From: Panicum virgatum
Lineage: Eukaryota; Streptophyta; Magnoliopsida; Poales; Poaceae
Direction: 5' to 3'
DNA length: 64,000 nucleotides
Assembly (NCBI RefSeq): GCF_016808335.1
Contig: NC_053140.1
Span: 31,984,586-32,048,585 of the forward strand
The notes under the pieces were generated by a model. The model ran no database searches. It was not told the DNA's origin and was given only the letters and a program-made list of their open reading frames with translations. Position 1 is the first letter of the stretch; the number at the start of each line of letters is the position of its first letter. Below, piece by piece: positions 35,394 to 48,066 of the stretch. A program made the translations under genes and the position numbers.

Positions 35394-38300
35394 TTCATAT
35401 CCAGCTACAGTGCTTTTTGATACTGGTGCTACACATTCCTTCATTACTCAGTCTTTTGTCGAGCATCATGGTATTCATACTAGCACATTAAAGAGGTGCT
35501 TGTTAGTATCTTCACCGGGAGGACAGTTGAGGTCTCACACTTACTGCCCGAGAGTCCGTGTTTCCTTGAGGGGAGTAGAGTTCTGTACTGATCTGATGGT
35601 GCTAGACACCAAGGGCGTTGATGTCATTCTGGGAATGGAGACTCTGGCCAAGTGGGGAGTCCGGATAGATTGTGCTCAGAGGACAGTCTTGCTATCAGCT
35701 TCCAATGGCCAAGAGGTTGTTATCAGTGCAGGGGAGCCTTCGGGATTTCTTCATCAGATGGAGGCTAGACCCACGGACGATATTCGCGTGGTGTCTGAAT
35801 TCCCGGATGTCTTTCCGGATGATCTGCCAGGTATGCCGCCTGAACGCGCCATTGAGTTTTGTATTGATCTCTTGCCTGGCACAGCTCCTATTGCAAAGCG
35901 GCCCGACCGTATGGCACCTATAGAGCATGAGGAAGTCAAGAAGACTATTGATGAGTTGCTAGACAAGGGCTATATCCGTCGCAGCTTCTCTCCTTGGGCT
36001 TTTCCATTGCTGCTAGTAGATAAGAAGGATGGCTCGAAGAGGATGATTGTCGATTATCGGGAGCTGAATGCAGTCACTATCAAGAACAAGCATCCACTGC
36101 CCCGCATTGAGGATCTCTTTGATTTGCTTCGAGGTGCCCGTATATTCTCGAAGATTGATCTTCGTTCGGGTTATTTTCAGCAGAGGATCCATCCTGGGGA
36201 TATTCCGAAGACGGCATTCACCTGCAAGTACGGGCTATATGAGTATACGGTCATGTCCTTCGGCTTGACTAATGCCCCGGCTTTCTTCATGCATCTGATG
36301 AACATGGTCTTCATGGATTATCTGGATGTCTTTGTGGTGATTTTCATTGATGATATTCTGATCTTCTCTAAGACAGAAGAAGAGCATGAGGAGCATCTGA
36401 GACTCGTATTGCAGAGATTGAGAGAGCATCAGCTGTATGCCAAGTTCAGCAAGTGCGAGTTCTGGATTGACGAGGTTCCATTCCTCGGTCATGTTATCTC
36501 TCAGGGAGGCATTGCTGTTGATCCGAGCAAGGTGAAGGATGTGCTCGAGTGGGAGACACCGCAGACAGTAAAGGAAGTCAGGTCTTTCTTGGACTTAGCT
36601 GGATATTATCGGAGATTCTTTGAGAATTTCTCCAAGATCGCGAAGCCTTTGACTTCTTTGCTGGAGAAAAATGTGGCTTTCGTGTGGACTGATGAGCGTC
36701 AGAGGGCCTTTGATGAGCTGAAGAAAAGGTTGACTACGGCGCCAGTCCTGACTCTGCCAGACCAGACGAAGAGGTTCACGGTGTATTGTGATGCTTCGAA
36801 GGATGGTCTTGGGTGTGTTCTGATGCAGGAGGGCAGAGTGATTGCTTATGCTTCACGGCAGTTACGTCGGCATGAGCTGAACTATCCTACTCATGATCTT
36901 GAGTTAGCCGCAGTTGTGCATGCTCTGAAGATTTGGAGGCACTACTTGTATGGGCAGCGGTGTGATATCTACACTGATCACAAGAGCCTCAAGTATATTT
37001 TCACACAGAATGAGCTGAACATGCGGCAGAGAAGATGGCTAGAGTTGGTCAAGGACTATGACCTGGAGATTCACTATCATCCGGGCAAGGCCAATGTTGT
37101 AGCAGATGCTTTGAGCAGGAGAAGTTATGTCAATATGGCCGTGGCTTTCCAGATGCCTCCAGAGTTATGCGAGGAGTTTGAGCAGTTGAGTCTGGGCTTC
37201 TTGCATCATACTTCGAGTGCAGCATTTGAGGCAGTACTGACTCTAGAGGCAGAGATTAGGCAGCAACAGAAAGAAGATGAGAAGCTGCATGAGATCCGTG
37301 AGTTGCTCAAGAAGGGCAAGGCTCCTCATTTCAGAGAGGATGATCAGGGTACCTTGTGGTACAAGAACCGGATCTGTGTGCCAGATGTGAAGGATCTCCG
37401 GAAGTTGATTCTGAGTGAGGCCCATGATACAGCATACTCTATTCATCCGGGCAGCACGAAGATGTACTATGATATGAAGGAACGTTTCTGGTGGTATGGG
37501 ATGAAGCGTTTAGTGGCAGAGTACGTGGCCATTTGTGACACCTGTCAGTGTGTCAAGGCTGAGCATCAGAGGCCAGCAGGTCTGTTACAACCTTTGAAGA
37601 TTCCAGAGTGGAAATGGGAGGAAATCACTATGGACTTCATTGTTGGATTGCCTCATACTCAGAAAGGGTACAACTCTATATGGGTAGTAGTGGATCGATT
37701 GATGAAGGTTGCTCACTTCATTCCAGTGAACACTACTTACTCCGGTGCTAGACTTGCAGAGTTGTACATCTCTCGGATTGTCTGCTTGCATGGTGTGCCC
37801 AAGAAGATCATATCTGACAGAGGGTCTCAGTTCACTTCTCGATTCTGGGAGCAGCTCCATGATTCGCTGGATACGAAGCTGCGTTTCAGTACGGCTTATC
37901 ACCCTCAGACAGATGGGCAGACAGAGAGAACCAACCAAGTGTTGGAGGATATGCTGAGAGCTTGTGCCATTCAGTACGGTACTAGTTGGGATAAGTGCCT
38001 GTCATATGCTGAGTTCTCATATAACAACAGCTATCAGGCCAGTCTGAAGAAGTCTCCCTTCGAGGCATTGTATGGCAGAAAGTGCAGGACTCCTCTCTAT
38101 TGGGATCAGATTGGTGAGAAGCAGCTCTTTGGCCCTGAGATCATAGATGATGCAGAGCAGATGGTTCAGGCTGTGCGAGAAAATCTGAGGATTGCACAGA
38201 GCAGACAAAAGAGCTATGCAGATGGCAAACGGAGAGATCTGACCTTCAGTGTCGGTGATTATGTGTATCTGAAGGTGTCTCCGATGAGAGGAATCCGCAG

Positions 38301-38682
38301 ATTTAATGTCAAGGGGAAGTTAGCACCTCGGTATGTGGGGCCATTCAAGGTGCTAGAGCGGAAAGGCGAAGTTGCTTATCGCCTGGAGTTACCTCTCAGC
38401 CTCTCAGGAGTTCACCATGTCTTCAATATATCTCAGCTGAAGAGGTGTCTGCGAGTACCCGAGGAGCAGGCACCACTGGATGGATTGGATGTCCAGGAAG
38501 ATCTGACTTATACCGAGCATCCGGTGAAGATTCTGGAGACATCAGAGAGGGTTACCCGGAACAAGCGCATCAAAATGTGCAGAGTTCAGTGGAGTCACCA
38601 CAGTGAAGCTGAGGCTACTTGGGAGCGAGAAGATGAGCTGAAGAAGACATATCCAGATCTCTTTGCTAGCCAGCCCAGCTAA
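35293..38682 (+). CDS. Element D pol: protease, reverse transcriptase, RNase H, integrase, chromodomain
   Basis: 1129 sense codons plus TAA from the point where the pol frame begins; the open frame extends further upstream only as out-of-frame gag. Landmarks: protease DTGA at 35419; reverse transcriptase FIDDIL with the two catalytic aspartates at 36349-36354; RNase H YCDAS aspartate at 36790; integrase zinc finger, then D (37633), D (37816) and E (37924) at D-35-E spacing; chromodomain near the C-terminus; TAA 38680-38682. There are no stops. Replacements in otherwise conserved positions include MIVDYREL (MCVDYREL in B) and KRPDRMAP (KRPYRMAP). The extra base upstream separates it from gag. 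Confidence 0.92.
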   Translation, partial: PAQPRVPLQSRVNHVTAESAAEAPNVVIGTFMVNSYPATVLFDTGATHSFITQSFVEHHGIHTSTLKRCLLVSSPGGQLRSHTYCPRVRVSLRGVEFCTDLMVLDTKGVDVILGMETLAKWGVRIDCAQRTVLLSASNGQEVVISAGEPSGFLHQMEARPTDDIRVVSEFPDVFPDDLPGMPPERAIEFCIDLLPGTAPIAKRPDRMAPIEHEEVKKTIDELLDKGYIRRSFSPWAFPLLLVDKKDGSKRMIVDYRELNAVTIKNKHPLPRIEDLFDLLRGARIFSKIDLRSGYFQQRIHPGDIPKTAFTCKYGLYEYTVMSFGLTNAPAFFMHLMNMVFMDYLDVFVVIFIDDILIFSKTEEEHEEHLRLVLQRLREHQLYAKFSKCEFWIDEVPFLGHVISQGGIAVDPSKVKDVLEWETPQTVKEVRSFLDLAGYYRRFFENFSKIAKPLTSLLEKNVAFVWTDERQRAFDELKKRLTTAPVLTLPDQTKRFTVYCDASKDGLGCVLMQEGRVIAYASRQLRRHELNYPTHDLELAAVVHALKIWRHYLYGQRCDIYTDHKSLKYIFTQNELNMRQRRWLELVKDYDLEIHYHPGKANVVADALSRRSYVNMAVAFQMPPELCEEFEQLSLGFLHHTSSAAFEAVLTLEAEIRQQQKEDEKLHEIRELLKKGKAPHFREDDQGTLWYKNRICVPDVKDLRKLILSEAHDTAYSIHPGSTKMYYDMKERFWWYGMKRLVAEYVAICDTCQCVKAEHQRPAGLLQPLKIPEWKWEEITMDFIVGLPHTQKGYNSIWVVVDRLMKVAHFIPVNTTYSGARLAELYISRIVCLHGVPKKIISDRGSQFTSRFWEQLHDSLDTKLRFSTAYHPQTDGQTERTNQVLEDMLRACAIQYGTSWDKCLSYAEFSYNNSYQASLKKSPFEALYGRKCRTPLYWDQIGEKQLFGPEIIDDAEQMVQAVRENLRIAQSRQKSYADGKRRDLTFSVGDYVYLKVSPMRGIRRFNVKGKLAPRYVGPFKVLERKGEVAYRLELPLSLSGVHHVFNISQLKRCLRVPEEQAPLDGLDVQEDLTYTEHPVKILETSERVTRNKRIKMCRVQWSHHSEAEATWEREDELKKTYPDLFASQPS

Positions 38683-38700
38683 ATCTCGGGTACGAGATTT
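38681..38700 (+). other. Hairpin at pol stop codon, element D
   Basis: AAATCTCG, loop GGTA, CGAGATTT: perfect 8-bp stem overlapping the TAA stop, with a loop one base longer than in B. Confidence 0.7.
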
Positions 38701-38704
38701 CTTT

Positions 38705-38718
38705 AAGGGGGTAGGGTC
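38705..38718 (+). other. Polypurine tract, element D
   Basis: AAGGGGGTAGGGTC, directly before the 3' LTR. Confidence 0.88.
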
Positions 38719-41700
38719 TGTAACACCCTAATTTAAATTTCAGCATTTAATAATAAATTTAATTGGCTTTATTTAAATTTCTAAGGTTTATTGTGTTAGA
38801 CTTGCATTTAATCCAAATTTTTGTTCTATAAGTAATTAAAATTTTATCATAGGTTTAAATTTTGTTGTGCATTCATGCTGGTGCATACTTTTAATTGAGT
38901 GTGGTTTGAATTCAAATTTGCATTTGAATTCAAACTTGTTTGAATTAGAAATAGAAGAGAAGAAGGAATAGAAAAGGAACCCAAAACCACCTCAACCCGG
39001 TCCAACCAAACCTCAGCCCAACCCAAACTCGCGGGCCCAGCCCGGCTCAGCTCTCCCCCTCACTTCCCGCGCTTGGCCCACTCCCCTTCATTTTTTTCCC
39101 GCGGCCCAGCAGCAGCCCTTCTCTCCTCTCGGCCCAGCCGCGCCAGCGCGACCCATCCCCCCCCCCCCCGCGCGCACGCGCCCCGGCCCGCTCCGCGCGT
39201 CACCCCGCTCAGGCGCGCCACGCGCTTCGCCGCTGACCAGCGGGGCCCGCTTGTCGGCCCCGTCTTCTCCCCCGCACCCGCGCCGGGCAACGGCCCGCGC
39301 TTATCCCCCCTAGATCCGCGGCCGTAACCTCGCCGGTTTCCTACATTGGCGCTCACGCCGAGATCCCGCCCGGCCTTTATTTGGCCCTCACGCCACCCCT
39401 GCACCCCATCCTCACCCTGCCGCAGCCGCACCAACCCTAGCGCACCGCCCCGCTCTGCTCCGCCGCGCCGAGCCCCCTGCGCCGCCGTGCCAGCGGTGCT
39501 CCGCCGCTCCCCAGCCAGCCCGAGCCACCGCAGAAGATTCGCCTGTGCACCAGGAACCCTCCCGAGGCTGCCATCTCCGACATCGGGCCCCACCTCACCG
39601 GAATTTCGCCCGGAGCTCAACTCAGGTAAGCCGCTCCGCCCTGGAATTCCCTCGTCGCTGGTGGTCCTTGGCCCACACTGACCCACTGTCCAACCTCGCA
39701 GCACGACCCCGCATTGATCCGCGAGGTCCAGTCGCCCGGAGAGCCCATGCGCCGGCCTCGTCACCGTGCCCGTTCCTGCGCCGCCGGCCGCCGTCGACGC
39801 CAACGGACGCTGCACCGCGTCTCCGGCCCGATTCGAGTCCTGGGTAAGCGCCCCAAGTCCCCCCTGATCCCGTGCGCTATATCCCGTAGACCCTGGTGCA
39901 CTCTAGGCGCCCAGGCACCGCGCTCCGGCGAGCTCCATGGCCGCCGAGCCGCCCTCGCCGTCGATGGGCCCGTTCCCAGCCCCGAGCCGCCTCCCTGTGG
40001 CCTCCAGTGCGTTACGCACGCCACAGCGGTGCTCCACGGCCAAACCGAACCCCGAGCGGACTCCGGGAGCGCCGGATTTGCTTACTCCGGCGACCCCTCC
40101 GCCGCGGAAGCCCTGTTCCGGCGGTCAGCGCCGCCGCCCGCGCGTCCAACCCGCCTCGGCCATTCGATCCGAAACAAGCGGCCAAGATTAGATCCAGCGC
40201 CCTTAAAACCCAGGCCATCAGATCTGGATCCAACGATCCAGATCGGCGCGTACCCCTTCAGCCTGGCAAACTTCATAAAGAGCCCCTGGGTTTTAGTGGA
40301 TTCAACCCGCGGTCCAGCTGTATAGAAAACTAATTACGGTTTGGTCCTGTTTTTAGCACATAACCCCCTGGCCTTTCTGGAAATAGAACCCGCCGTCCTT
40401 TGCTGCTAATTTTGCGAGTTAGACCCTGGAGTTAACGTTTAATTGCGTTTTAGTCCTCGGTTTTAGCAGAAAACCCCCTGGAACTTCAGTTTTCTTACAA
40501 ATAAGCCCCTAGAACTTGTTTTTGGCCTAGATTATGCGTTTTAGCTCCGTTTTTAGCGTTCTTTATATCCACGCGATCGTTGTAACGCGTACAATAGTTT
40601 TAGATTAGTTTAGTGTGCTGTTTTTATGTATTGATGTACTGTTTCTTAGTTTTTGTTAGTGTTTGCTTGCATGCTTATTTATCGTGCAATGTTTTGGCCA
40701 TGTGTTCGTGAGTAGACGTTGATCCATCTGAGGAGCCCCAGTACCAGTACCCGGAGCAGCCGTCTTCGGAGCAGTATGAGCAGCAGCTAGAGCAGTACGA
40801 GGAAGGCAAGTGTAACATGAACAACCTATCACTTTTAAATACAATTTCATACTGCATTTAATACTGTATGCCTATAAGGATTTCCTAGCCACTTTATATC
40901 CTTTATATATACCTTTGGGTTGCATTTTGGTTAGTTGTGCTAGGTTGCTGCGCTATAACACATTCTGGTCCTTTTTAATTAAATTGATTAATGGTTTACT
41001 TGAACATAATTCTGAGAGTGGCCCTCTGTGTGGATGAGTGGCTCACGTCTCGTTAAAAGATGGTTTTTGTAGAAACATGGTTTAGGGGGCCAGCACGGTG
41101 CTTAGTGCTTGGTTGGCCACTCTCCATAAGGACCGGTTCATAGAGTGACAACCTGGGACAACAGCGCTACCACAAGGCTAGAATGGGATAGACTTGGCTT
41201 ACTAATTAGGTCTTTTTGGTTTGGAGTAACTTACCTGCGGGGCAAGAGTAGTAAGCTTCAATGGTCCCTGCTCCTCCGGCTTGGTCTGTGCTTGGATTGT
41301 GCTCTGTGCTTGTACCCCCGGAGGTGGGCCCCATCGTCGCCGATCTAACTCTTCGCGGTTACGCCTTACCAACGAGATTCTTTGTAACGGCCTCGTAGTG
41401 AGTCGCTAGTCATCTCACCTAAGGAAGTGTGATGAACCTCTAGCGTAGCTCACGACTTGTGGGTAAAGATGTGCAACCTCTGCAGAGTGTAAAACTGGTA
41501 TACTAGCCGTGCTCACGGTCATGAGCGGCCCAGATCCTCCTTTTGATTAGTGGGGTTGTCTCCTTCCGACGAGGGGGGTGCCTCTCGGGGTTACCTTGGT
41601 GGCTTGGTTTTGGTAAGGTTCTCAGTAGTTAAATAATTAATTCTGATTAATTACTATGTAACTGGGTTAATGGTAATTCATCAACTCGTAGTAAATAGCT

Positions 41701-42165
41701 TCAATAAAATTTTGCCAAGATTAAAAGCTAATGCAGTTGAGTCAGCCAACCTTAGAGCCTCATAGTTTGTGTTATACTTGTTGAGTACAAGTTGTGTACT
41801 CACTCTTGCCTCTTCTCTACTTTTTCCTCTTGGCTACGCTACTGCCGCTCAGTTCCTGCCGACACGAGGGAGTTCGTCCAGCGCTACCAGGACTACGAGG
41901 ACTTCTAGGCATTCGTCTCCCAGTCGACGTCCCTGTGGCGCCCTGCTTCAGCTTCGGAGAGCTTTTATCGTATTTTGTAGTTTGCTTCCGCTGTATCAGA
42001 CATTTTGTCATTATTGTAATAAATAACCTTCGTATTCGTCTTATTATATCTTTTTACGTGATATGTGCTATGATATACTGTTCATTCCGTTGTATATACG
42101 TGTGACTTGATCCTGTCACGTATATGATTGCTCGGTTTATGTTCTTTTATAAACCGGGTGTTATA
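38719..42165 (+). repeat. 3' LTR of element D
   Basis: 3447 bp. It differs from the 5' LTR by an expanded C-run near 39157, a 1-nt loss near 41303 and scattered substitutions. It ends GTGTTATA. Confidence 0.94.
40716..41908 (+). CDS. Putative spliced ORF inside 3' LTR of element D
   Basis: Exons 40716-40805 (90 nt) and 41853-41908 (56 nt), GCAAGT donor intact, both open, ending YQDYEDF then TAG. An AATAAA lies about 110 bp further on. Confidence 0.47.
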
Positions 42166-42170
42166 GCTAT
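42166..42170. repeat. Target-site duplication, right copy, element D (GCTAT)
   Basis: Matches 30097-30101. C's integrase resumes here. Confidence 0.95.
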
Positions 42171-42882
42171 TAAGTATGGTACCAGTTGGGATAAGTGCCT
42201 ATCGTATGCTAAGTTTTCCTACAACAACAGCTACCAGGCCAGTCTGAAGAAGTCCCCCTTTGAGGCATTATATGGCAAAAAGTGCAGGACTCCTCTTTAT
42301 TGGGATCAGATTGGTGAGAAGCAGCTCTTTGGCCCTGACATTATAGAAGATGCAGAGCAGATGGTACAGACTGTGCGGGAGAATCTAAGGATTGCACAGA
42401 CCAGGCAGAAGAGCTATGCAGATGGCAAACGGAGGGACCTGACCTTCAGTGTTGATGATTATGTGTATCTAATGGTATCCCCGATGAGAGGAATCCGCAG
42501 ATTCAACGTCAAGGGGAAGCTGGCACCTCGGTATATTGGTCCATTCAAGGTGCTAGAGAGGAAAGGCGAAGTCGCTTATCGCCTGGAGTTGCCTATCAAC
42601 CTCTCTGGAGTGCATGATGTCTTCCATATTTCTCAGCTGAAGAGGTGTCTGCGAGTACCAGAGGAGCAAGCACCACTGGATGGGTTGGATGTGCAGAAAG
42701 ATCTAACCTATAGTGAGCATCCGGTGAAGATTCTGGAGACATCAGAAAGGGTTACACGGAACAAGCGCATCAAGATGTGCAGAGTTCAGTGGAGTCATTA
42801 CAATGAAGCTGAGGCTACATGAGAGTGAGAAGATGAGCTGAGGAAGACATATCCAGATCTCTTTGCTAGCGGGTCCAGCTGA
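42166..42882 (+). pseudogene. Element C pol, 3' portion: integrase end and chromodomain
   Basis: Continues C's integrase from 30101 ([13 protein letters not shown]...), through the [19 protein letters not shown] segment, to the chromodomain. TGA at 42820-42822 replaces a tryptophan codon in EATWE. The family stop position is TGA 42880-42882, where B and D have TAA. Confidence 0.9.
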
Positions 42883-42918
42883 ATCTCGGGGACGAGATTC
42901 CTATAAGGGGGTAGGGTC
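42881..42918 (+). other. Hairpin and polypurine tract, element C
   Basis: Hairpin GAATCTCG, loop GGGA, CGAGATTC (42881-42900), then polypurine tract AAGGGGGTAGGGTC (42905-42918). The outermost pair is G-C here and A-T in B and D, so both arms changed together. Confidence 0.68.
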
Positions 42919-43276
42919 TGTAACACCCTAATTGAAATTTCAGCATTTAATAATAAATTTAATTGGCTTTATTTAATTTTCTAAGGTTTTATATGCTTAG
43001 ACATTCATTTAAATTAATTTTCTCTTACAAGTAATTAAAATTTTGTCTAAGCTTAAAATTTGTTGTTGCATTCATGCTGGTGCATTGTTTTATTTGTTTG
43101 AGTGCTAGGGTTGAATTCAAATAGTTTGAGTGGTGTTTGAAATAGAAAAGGATAGGAAATAGAAAACCCAAAACCTTTAGCAACCCAGCCCAACCCAGGA
43201 AAACAGCCCAGCATCCAACCCCGCGGCCCAGCTTCCCAGCCCAGTCCGCTCTCTCCTTTCCCTCCCGCACCGGCCC
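42919..43276 (+). repeat. 3' LTR of element C, truncated to 358 bp
   Basis: Starts TGTAACACCC and follows C's 5' LTR to the CTCCCGCACCGGCCCA block. It then switches abruptly to E-type LTR sequence at 43275-43277. About 2.2 kb of the LTR is gone. Confidence 0.9.
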
Positions 43277-43511
43277 AAGCAATAAATGCACTGAAATTTT
43301 GCACAAACACCCTCCACTAAAGCTATAATTACACAACCTATTCAACACAACTGCAGAAAGGACCTTGCATAAAATCATAATTACACATATAACCTTTCAT
43401 AATTACAAAAAGATCCTTTTTACATATTTCAAGCACATGATGCATATCAAACCTACACAATTACTGTGCAGACACCTAATTAACTACTGTGTAAACACCC
43501 GGGGTGTTACA
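43275..43511 (-). repeat. 3' LTR remnant of element E (237 bp)
   Basis: Matches the right end of the 5' LTR (53067-53303). The left border is shared CC(A) with C's LTR, a microhomology deletion junction. Confidence 0.92.
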
Positions 43512-43527
43512 GCCTTCCCCCCTAAAA
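43512..43527 (-). other. Polypurine tract, element E
   Basis: On the minus strand TTTTAGGGGGGAAGGC abuts the 3' LTR. Confidence 0.85.
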
Positions 43528-43529
43528 GG

Positions 43530-43546
43530 AATCTCATCCCGAGATT
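43530..43546 (-). other. Hairpin at pol stop codon, element E
   Basis: On the minus strand AATCTCG, loop GGA, TGAGATT, with one G-U closing pair. The TGA stop lies in the 3' arm. The position and sequence resemble the B-D hairpins although the proteins have diverged. Confidence 0.62.
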
Positions 43547-46500
43547 ACAGGAAGAAAAGGACGCAAAGATTTGATACCTGGATTGGTTCTAAGAAAAGCG
43601 GGAAAGTTTCGTTGGAGAAAATTTTCAGTCTCCCAAGTAGCTTCTTCTACAGTATGCTGATTCCACTGGATTTTGTACATTTTAACTTTCTCCCTTCTAG
43701 TACTTCTTTCTTTTGTGTCAAGAATCTTGATTGGATATTCCGTATAAGATAGATCGGATTCAATCTCGATATCTTGTGGTTCAAGGATTTCAGTAGGTAC
43801 CCTGGTGCACTTCCGAAGTTGTGAGACATGGAAGACATCATGAACGGCGGCCAACTGAGATGGAAGACGAAGTCGGTAGGCAACGGGTCCACAAGTTTCG
43901 ATAATTTCAAATGGTCCGATGTATCGGGGTGCTAATTTCCCTTTTAAGCCAAAGCGTTGAACACCTTTAGTAGGAGATACTCGCAAATATACAAAGTCCC
44001 CTACCTCGAATTGCAAAGGATCTCTTCTTTTGTCTGCATAACTTTTCTGTCTTGATTGAGCTGCTTTAAGATTAACCTGGATAACTCTGACTTGCTCCTC
44101 TGCCTCAGAGACTAAATCTGGCCCAAAAATTTTGCGTTCCCCTGCTTGCGACCAATTCAGAGGAGTTCGACACCTTCGACCGTATAATGCTTCAAATGGT
44201 GCCATTTGCAAGCTGGATTGATAACTGTTATTATATGAAAATTCTGCCAGTGCTAGGCACTTAACCCAGTTCTTGCCATATTGAATAACACATGCCCTCA
44301 ACATGTCTTCAAGGATTTGATTGATGCGTTCAGTTTGCCCATCTGTTTGTGGATGATAAGCTGAACTACGAATCAGTTTTGTTCCAAGGGATTCTTGCAT
44401 CTGCTCCCAGAAACGTGCTATAAACTGAGGCCCACGATCAGAAATAATCGTCTTTGGAATTCCATGTAAACGAACAATCTGATCGAGATAAATTTCCGCA
44501 TATCTCTTGGCAGAATAAGTTGTGTGTACTGGAATAAAATGAGCGGTCTTGGTGAGTCTATCAACGATTACCCACACAGAATCATGCTTAAGAGGAGTAG
44601 TGGGTAGACCAACGATAAAATCCATACTGATGTCCTCCCATTTCCAGGATGGAATAGATAAAGGTTGGAGAGTACCAGCTACTTTCAAGTGACTAGCTTT
44701 AACTCTTTGACAAACATCACATTCAGAAACATATCTGGCGATCTCTCTTTTCATTCGAGTCCACCAGAAATTTTGTTTGAGATCATGGTACATCTTGGTA
44801 CCACCGGGATGAATCGAAAACTTCGAAAGATGTGCTTCATCAAGGATTTGCTTTCTAAGCTGATGATCCTTAGGTACCACCAGTCGAGATTCAAACCATA
44901 GAACTCCTCTATGATCCACTCGGAAACATTTATACTTTGCTTCTCCTAGTGATAACTTTTCCTTGATGATCTTGATACACTCATCATGTAATTGCCCCAT
45001 GACGATGCTATCATGCAGTGTAGGCTCAAGGGATATATGGTTCACACTTCCTTGAGGTACCATCTCCAGGTTCAACTTCATCATTTCCTGGCATAGAGTT
45101 TCATTGAATGGTTCTACAGATAGACAATGGCATTGTGACTTGCGGCTGAGTGCATCCGCAACCACATTAGCCTTTCCTGGATGATAGTGCACTTCTAGAT
45201 CATAATCCTTTATCAACTCCAGCCAGCGTCTCTGTCTCATGTTGAGATCAGCTTGAGTGAAGATATATTTTAGGCTCTTATGGTCAGTGTAAATATTATA
45301 GTGAGTTCCCATAAGATGATGTCTCCACATCTTAAGAGCGTGAATGACAGCTGCTAATTCCAGATCATGGGTTGGATAATTCTTCTCATGATCCCGGAGA
45401 GCTCTTGATGCATAAGAAATAACCCGGTTGTCCTGCATAAGCACACAACCAAGTCCTGTACCCGAAGCATCACAATAGACATCAAAAGGTTTGGTACTGT
45501 CCGGTGTAGACAATACTGGAGCGGTAGTTAATCTTGCTTTGAGAGTTTGGAAAGCTTCTTCACACTTATCATTCCAAACAAACTTCACTCCCTTCTTCAA
45601 TAACTCCGTCATAGGCTTGGCTATTCTGGAGAAATCAATAATGAACCGACGATAATATCCAGCTAAACCAAGAAAACTGCGAATTTGATGAACTGACATA
45701 GGAGATTTCCAATCCATCACTTCTTGTACTTTAGTTGGATCAACAGATATACCATCACTGGAGATAGTGTGACCTAAGAATTTCACACTGTCCAACCAAA
45801 ATTCACACTTGGAGAACTTGGCATAAAGATGATGATCTCGTAATCGTTGAAGAACGATACGCAAATGTTCAGCATGATCTTCTTCATTCTTGGAGTAGAT
45901 CAAAATATCGTCAATGAAAACCACGACGAATTTATCCAGCTCCGGCATGAAGACTGAATTCATCAAGTACATAAAATATGCTGGGGCGTTGGTAAGACCA
46001 AAAGACATAACCAGATATTCATATAGCCCATATCTGGTAGAGAAAGCAGTCTTTGGAATATCACAAGGCTTGATCTTTATTTGATGGTAGCCCGAACGAA
46101 GATCAATTTTAGAGAAAACCTTAGCTCCAGCTAACTGATCAAACAGAATATCAATGCGGGGAAGAGGATACTTGTTTTTAATAGTGACCGCATTGAGTGG
46201 TCGATAATCAACACATAGCCTCAAACTATTGTCTTTCTTCTTCACAAACAGGGCTGGACATCCCCAGGGTGAAGAACTGGGACGTATAAAGCCCTTGTCA
46301 AGAAGGTCTTGGAGTTGGACTTTCAATTCTGCTAACTCATTTGGAGGCATTCGGTATGACCTCTTAGAAATAGGGGCGGTACCGGGTTGAAGTTCGATAA
46401 CAAACTCGATGTCTCTATCAGGAGGCATCCCAGGTAAATCATCTGGAAATACATCCGCATACTCCCACACAATAGGGATATCTTCAAGTTTAATTTCTTT

Positions 46501-48066
46501 TGCGGCATAAGCACAAGAGTTAACGCACTCTTGTTGTGGTAGATAGAGTATGGTGGCTCCTTGATGTGGTGAATCTATCTCGATAGCTCGAGAAGAGATA
46601 TCTAACAGTACTTTATGTTTAGCCATCCAATCCATGCCCAAAATAACATCCATGCCTTCTAAATTCAACAAAATCAAATATGTCTTTATCACTTTGCTAC
46701 CCAACTTAAGGGGTACATGTGTAGTGATTTGATTGGAAGCTATCTTCCCACCAGGAGTTGTTATCATAAAAGATCCCTTAGTATGACAAAAGTCTACTCC
46801 TAATCTTGCTCCAAATTTGGCACTTATAAAACTATGCGTTGCACCATAATCAAATAATATGACTGCGGATTTATTGTGGATAGAGAAAGTACCCGTCATA
46901 ACTGGTGCTCCTGCTGGAAGGTCTGCAAGAGTGGTGAAATTGACTCGCCCTTGCCGGACTTGCACCATTTGCCTCTTGCCCTTGCCCTTGTTGTTGTTGT
47001 TGTTGTTGTTCTGATTGGAGTTTTGCCCTGGATTATTCCTTCTGGGTTGTGGACAATTCTTGGCAAAATGAGAAGCACTGCCGCAGTTGAAACATCGATT
47101 ATTACTATTCCCACTATTGAATTGTGGGACATTCGGCCTTGGGCTAAATTGCTGCTGTTGCTGCTGCTGTTGCTGTTGCTGAGGTACTGGAGGTCTGAAT
47201 CCTCCTTGTTGCTGGGGCGGCCTAAAGACAAACCTACCCACTGGGGCATTTCTTTGTGGAGGCCTAGGTAGAGTATTTTGCACCAGGCGATACCTTGGTG
47301 GCTGGGCACTCGAGGGTCCCGTTGGTGCCTTCCGCTTTTTCTCAGCACGATGTGCAGCAATACAATCCTCTTGAGTTATGGCCATATTAACCAGCTCATT
47401 ATAAGTGTTGGGCTGAACCAAGTTCAGACGTTCCTTGAGCTTGGTATTGAGGCCACGACGGAAACGATCACGTTTCTTGGCATCAGTATCAGCATGATGG
47501 CCCGCATACTGGCACAGATGATTGAAGGTCTGTGCATATTGTAAAACAGTGCGGGTTCCCTGATCTAGAGCCAAGAATTCATTCAGCTTTCTTTCAATTA
47601 GTCCATCCGGAATATGATGTGATCTGAAGGCAGTTCTGAATTCCTCCCAAGATATGATATGTTCAGCAGGCTGCATTGCACAATAATTATCCCACCATAT
47701 ACGTGCAGGACCACGCAGCTGTTGGGCGGCAAAGAGGGCCTTGTTTGCATCAACACACGGTACTGCTAACAAAGCAAACTTGGAATTGATCGTACGGAGC
47801 CAAGCATCGGCATCCAATGGGTCATCAGCTTTGCTGAAAAGCGGAGGTTGGGTACCAAAGAATTCCTGGTAACCCGCTGGTTGTGCCTCCCGTCCTCCAT
47901 ACTGTTGGCGTGGCTGATTTTGTTGCCCTTGGACTAGCTGGCGAAGCAACTCTGTTTGCATGGCCATTAACTCGGCCAGATTTGACGGGGGTGGCGGTGG
48001 TTGCTGAGATCCACTGCCGGTTTCACAACCGAAGCCATCAGGCGTTCCGCGTGTATGACCAACCAT
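43534..48066 (-). CDS. Element E gag-pol polyprotein, intact frame
   Basis: 1510 codons from ATG 48066 ([13 protein letters not shown]) to TGA 43534. Gag about 1-390 with ARIWWDNYC and [12 protein letters not shown], a poly-Q run, and CCHC knuckle [14 protein letters not shown] near 325-338. Protease near 405 reads DYGATHS, where the family has DT/SGA, so the active-site loop is altered and the enzyme may be dead. Reverse transcriptase [13 protein letters not shown] near 718; RNase H YCDAS near 864; integrase zinc finger about 1087-1120; D near 1148, D near 1208, E near 1244; chromodomain about 1440-1495 ([20 protein letters not shown]). Gag and pol are one frame and gag has no intron, unlike A-D. 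It is the only full-length uninterrupted polyprotein in the window. Confidence 0.95.
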   Translation of the reverse strand: MVGHTRGTPDGFGCETGSGSQQPPPPPSNLAELMAMQTELLRQLVQGQQNQPRQQYGGREAQPAGYQEFFGTQPPLFSKADDPLDADAWLRTINSKFALLAVPCVDANKALFAAQQLRGPARIWWDNYCAMQPAEHIISWEEFRTAFRSHHIPDGLIERKLNEFLALDQGTRTVLQYAQTFNHLCQYAGHHADTDAKKRDRFRRGLNTKLKERLNLVQPNTYNELVNMAITQEDCIAAHRAEKKRKAPTGPSSAQPPRYRLVQNTLPRPPQRNAPVGRFVFRPPQQQGGFRPPVPQQQQQQQQQQQFSPRPNVPQFNSGNSNNRCFNCGSASHFAKNCPQPRRNNPGQNSNQNNNNNNNKGKGKRQMVQVRQGRVNFTTLADLPAGAPVMTGTFSIHNKSAVILFDYGATHSFISAKFGARLGVDFCHTKGSFMITTPGGKIASNQITTHVPLKLGSKVIKTYLILLNLEGMDVILGMDWMAKHKVLLDISSRAIEIDSPHQGATILYLPQQECVNSCAYAAKEIKLEDIPIVWEYADVFPDDLPGMPPDRDIEFVIELQPGTAPISKRSYRMPPNELAELKVQLQDLLDKGFIRPSSSPWGCPALFVKKKDNSLRLCVDYRPLNAVTIKNKYPLPRIDILFDQLAGAKVFSKIDLRSGYHQIKIKPCDIPKTAFSTRYGLYEYLVMSFGLTNAPAYFMYLMNSVFMPELDKFVVVFIDDILIYSKNEEDHAEHLRIVLQRLRDHHLYAKFSKCEFWLDSVKFLGHTISSDGISVDPTKVQEVMDWKSPMSVHQIRSFLGLAGYYRRFIIDFSRIAKPMTELLKKGVKFVWNDKCEEAFQTLKARLTTAPVLSTPDSTKPFDVYCDASGTGLGCVLMQDNRVISYASRALRDHEKNYPTHDLELAAVIHALKMWRHHLMGTHYNIYTDHKSLKYIFTQADLNMRQRRWLELIKDYDLEVHYHPGKANVVADALSRKSQCHCLSVEPFNETLCQEMMKLNLEMVPQGSVNHISLEPTLHDSIVMGQLHDECIKIIKEKLSLGEAKYKCFRVDHRGVLWFESRLVVPKDHQLRKQILDEAHLSKFSIHPGGTKMYHDLKQNFWWTRMKREIARYVSECDVCQRVKASHLKVAGTLQPLSIPSWKWEDISMDFIVGLPTTPLKHDSVWVIVDRLTKTAHFIPVHTTYSAKRYAEIYLDQIVRLHGIPKTIISDRGPQFIARFWEQMQESLGTKLIRSSAYHPQTDGQTERINQILEDMLRACVIQYGKNWVKCLALAEFSYNNSYQSSLQMAPFEALYGRRCRTPLNWSQAGERKIFGPDLVSEAEEQVRVIQVNLKAAQSRQKSYADKRRDPLQFEVGDFVYLRVSPTKGVQRFGLKGKLAPRYIGPFEIIETCGPVAYRLRLPSQLAAVHDVFHVSQLRKCTRVPTEILEPQDIEIESDLSYTEYPIKILDTKERSTRREKVKMYKIQWNQHTVEEATWETENFLQRNFPAFLRTNPGIKSLRPFLPVISG

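Larger units (their letters stand above)
30102..42165 (+). mobile_element. Element D: full-length chromovirus-like retrotransposon nested in element C
   Basis: 12,064 bp with LTRs 30102-33543 and 38719-42165, PBS, spliced gag, complete pol frame, hairpin, polypurine tract and perfect TSD (GCTAT). The LTRs differ by many scattered substitutions and a longer C-run in the 3' LTR, clearly more than in B, so D is older than B. The 3' LTR ends TTATA instead of TTACA, a later C-to-T change. The only coding defect I see is one extra base between gag and pol. Confidence 0.96.
23055..43276 (+). mobile_element. Element C: chromovirus-like retrotransposon, old, split by D and truncated at its 3' end
   Basis: 5' LTR 23055-25676, PBS, leader, gag-pol to 30101, the nested element D (30102-42165), then the rest of integrase and chromodomain, hairpin, polypurine tract and 358 bp of the 3' LTR to 43276, where it is fused to a fragment of E's LTR. 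It is the most decayed copy of this family, with many stops and indels. It must predate D. Confidence 0.92.
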
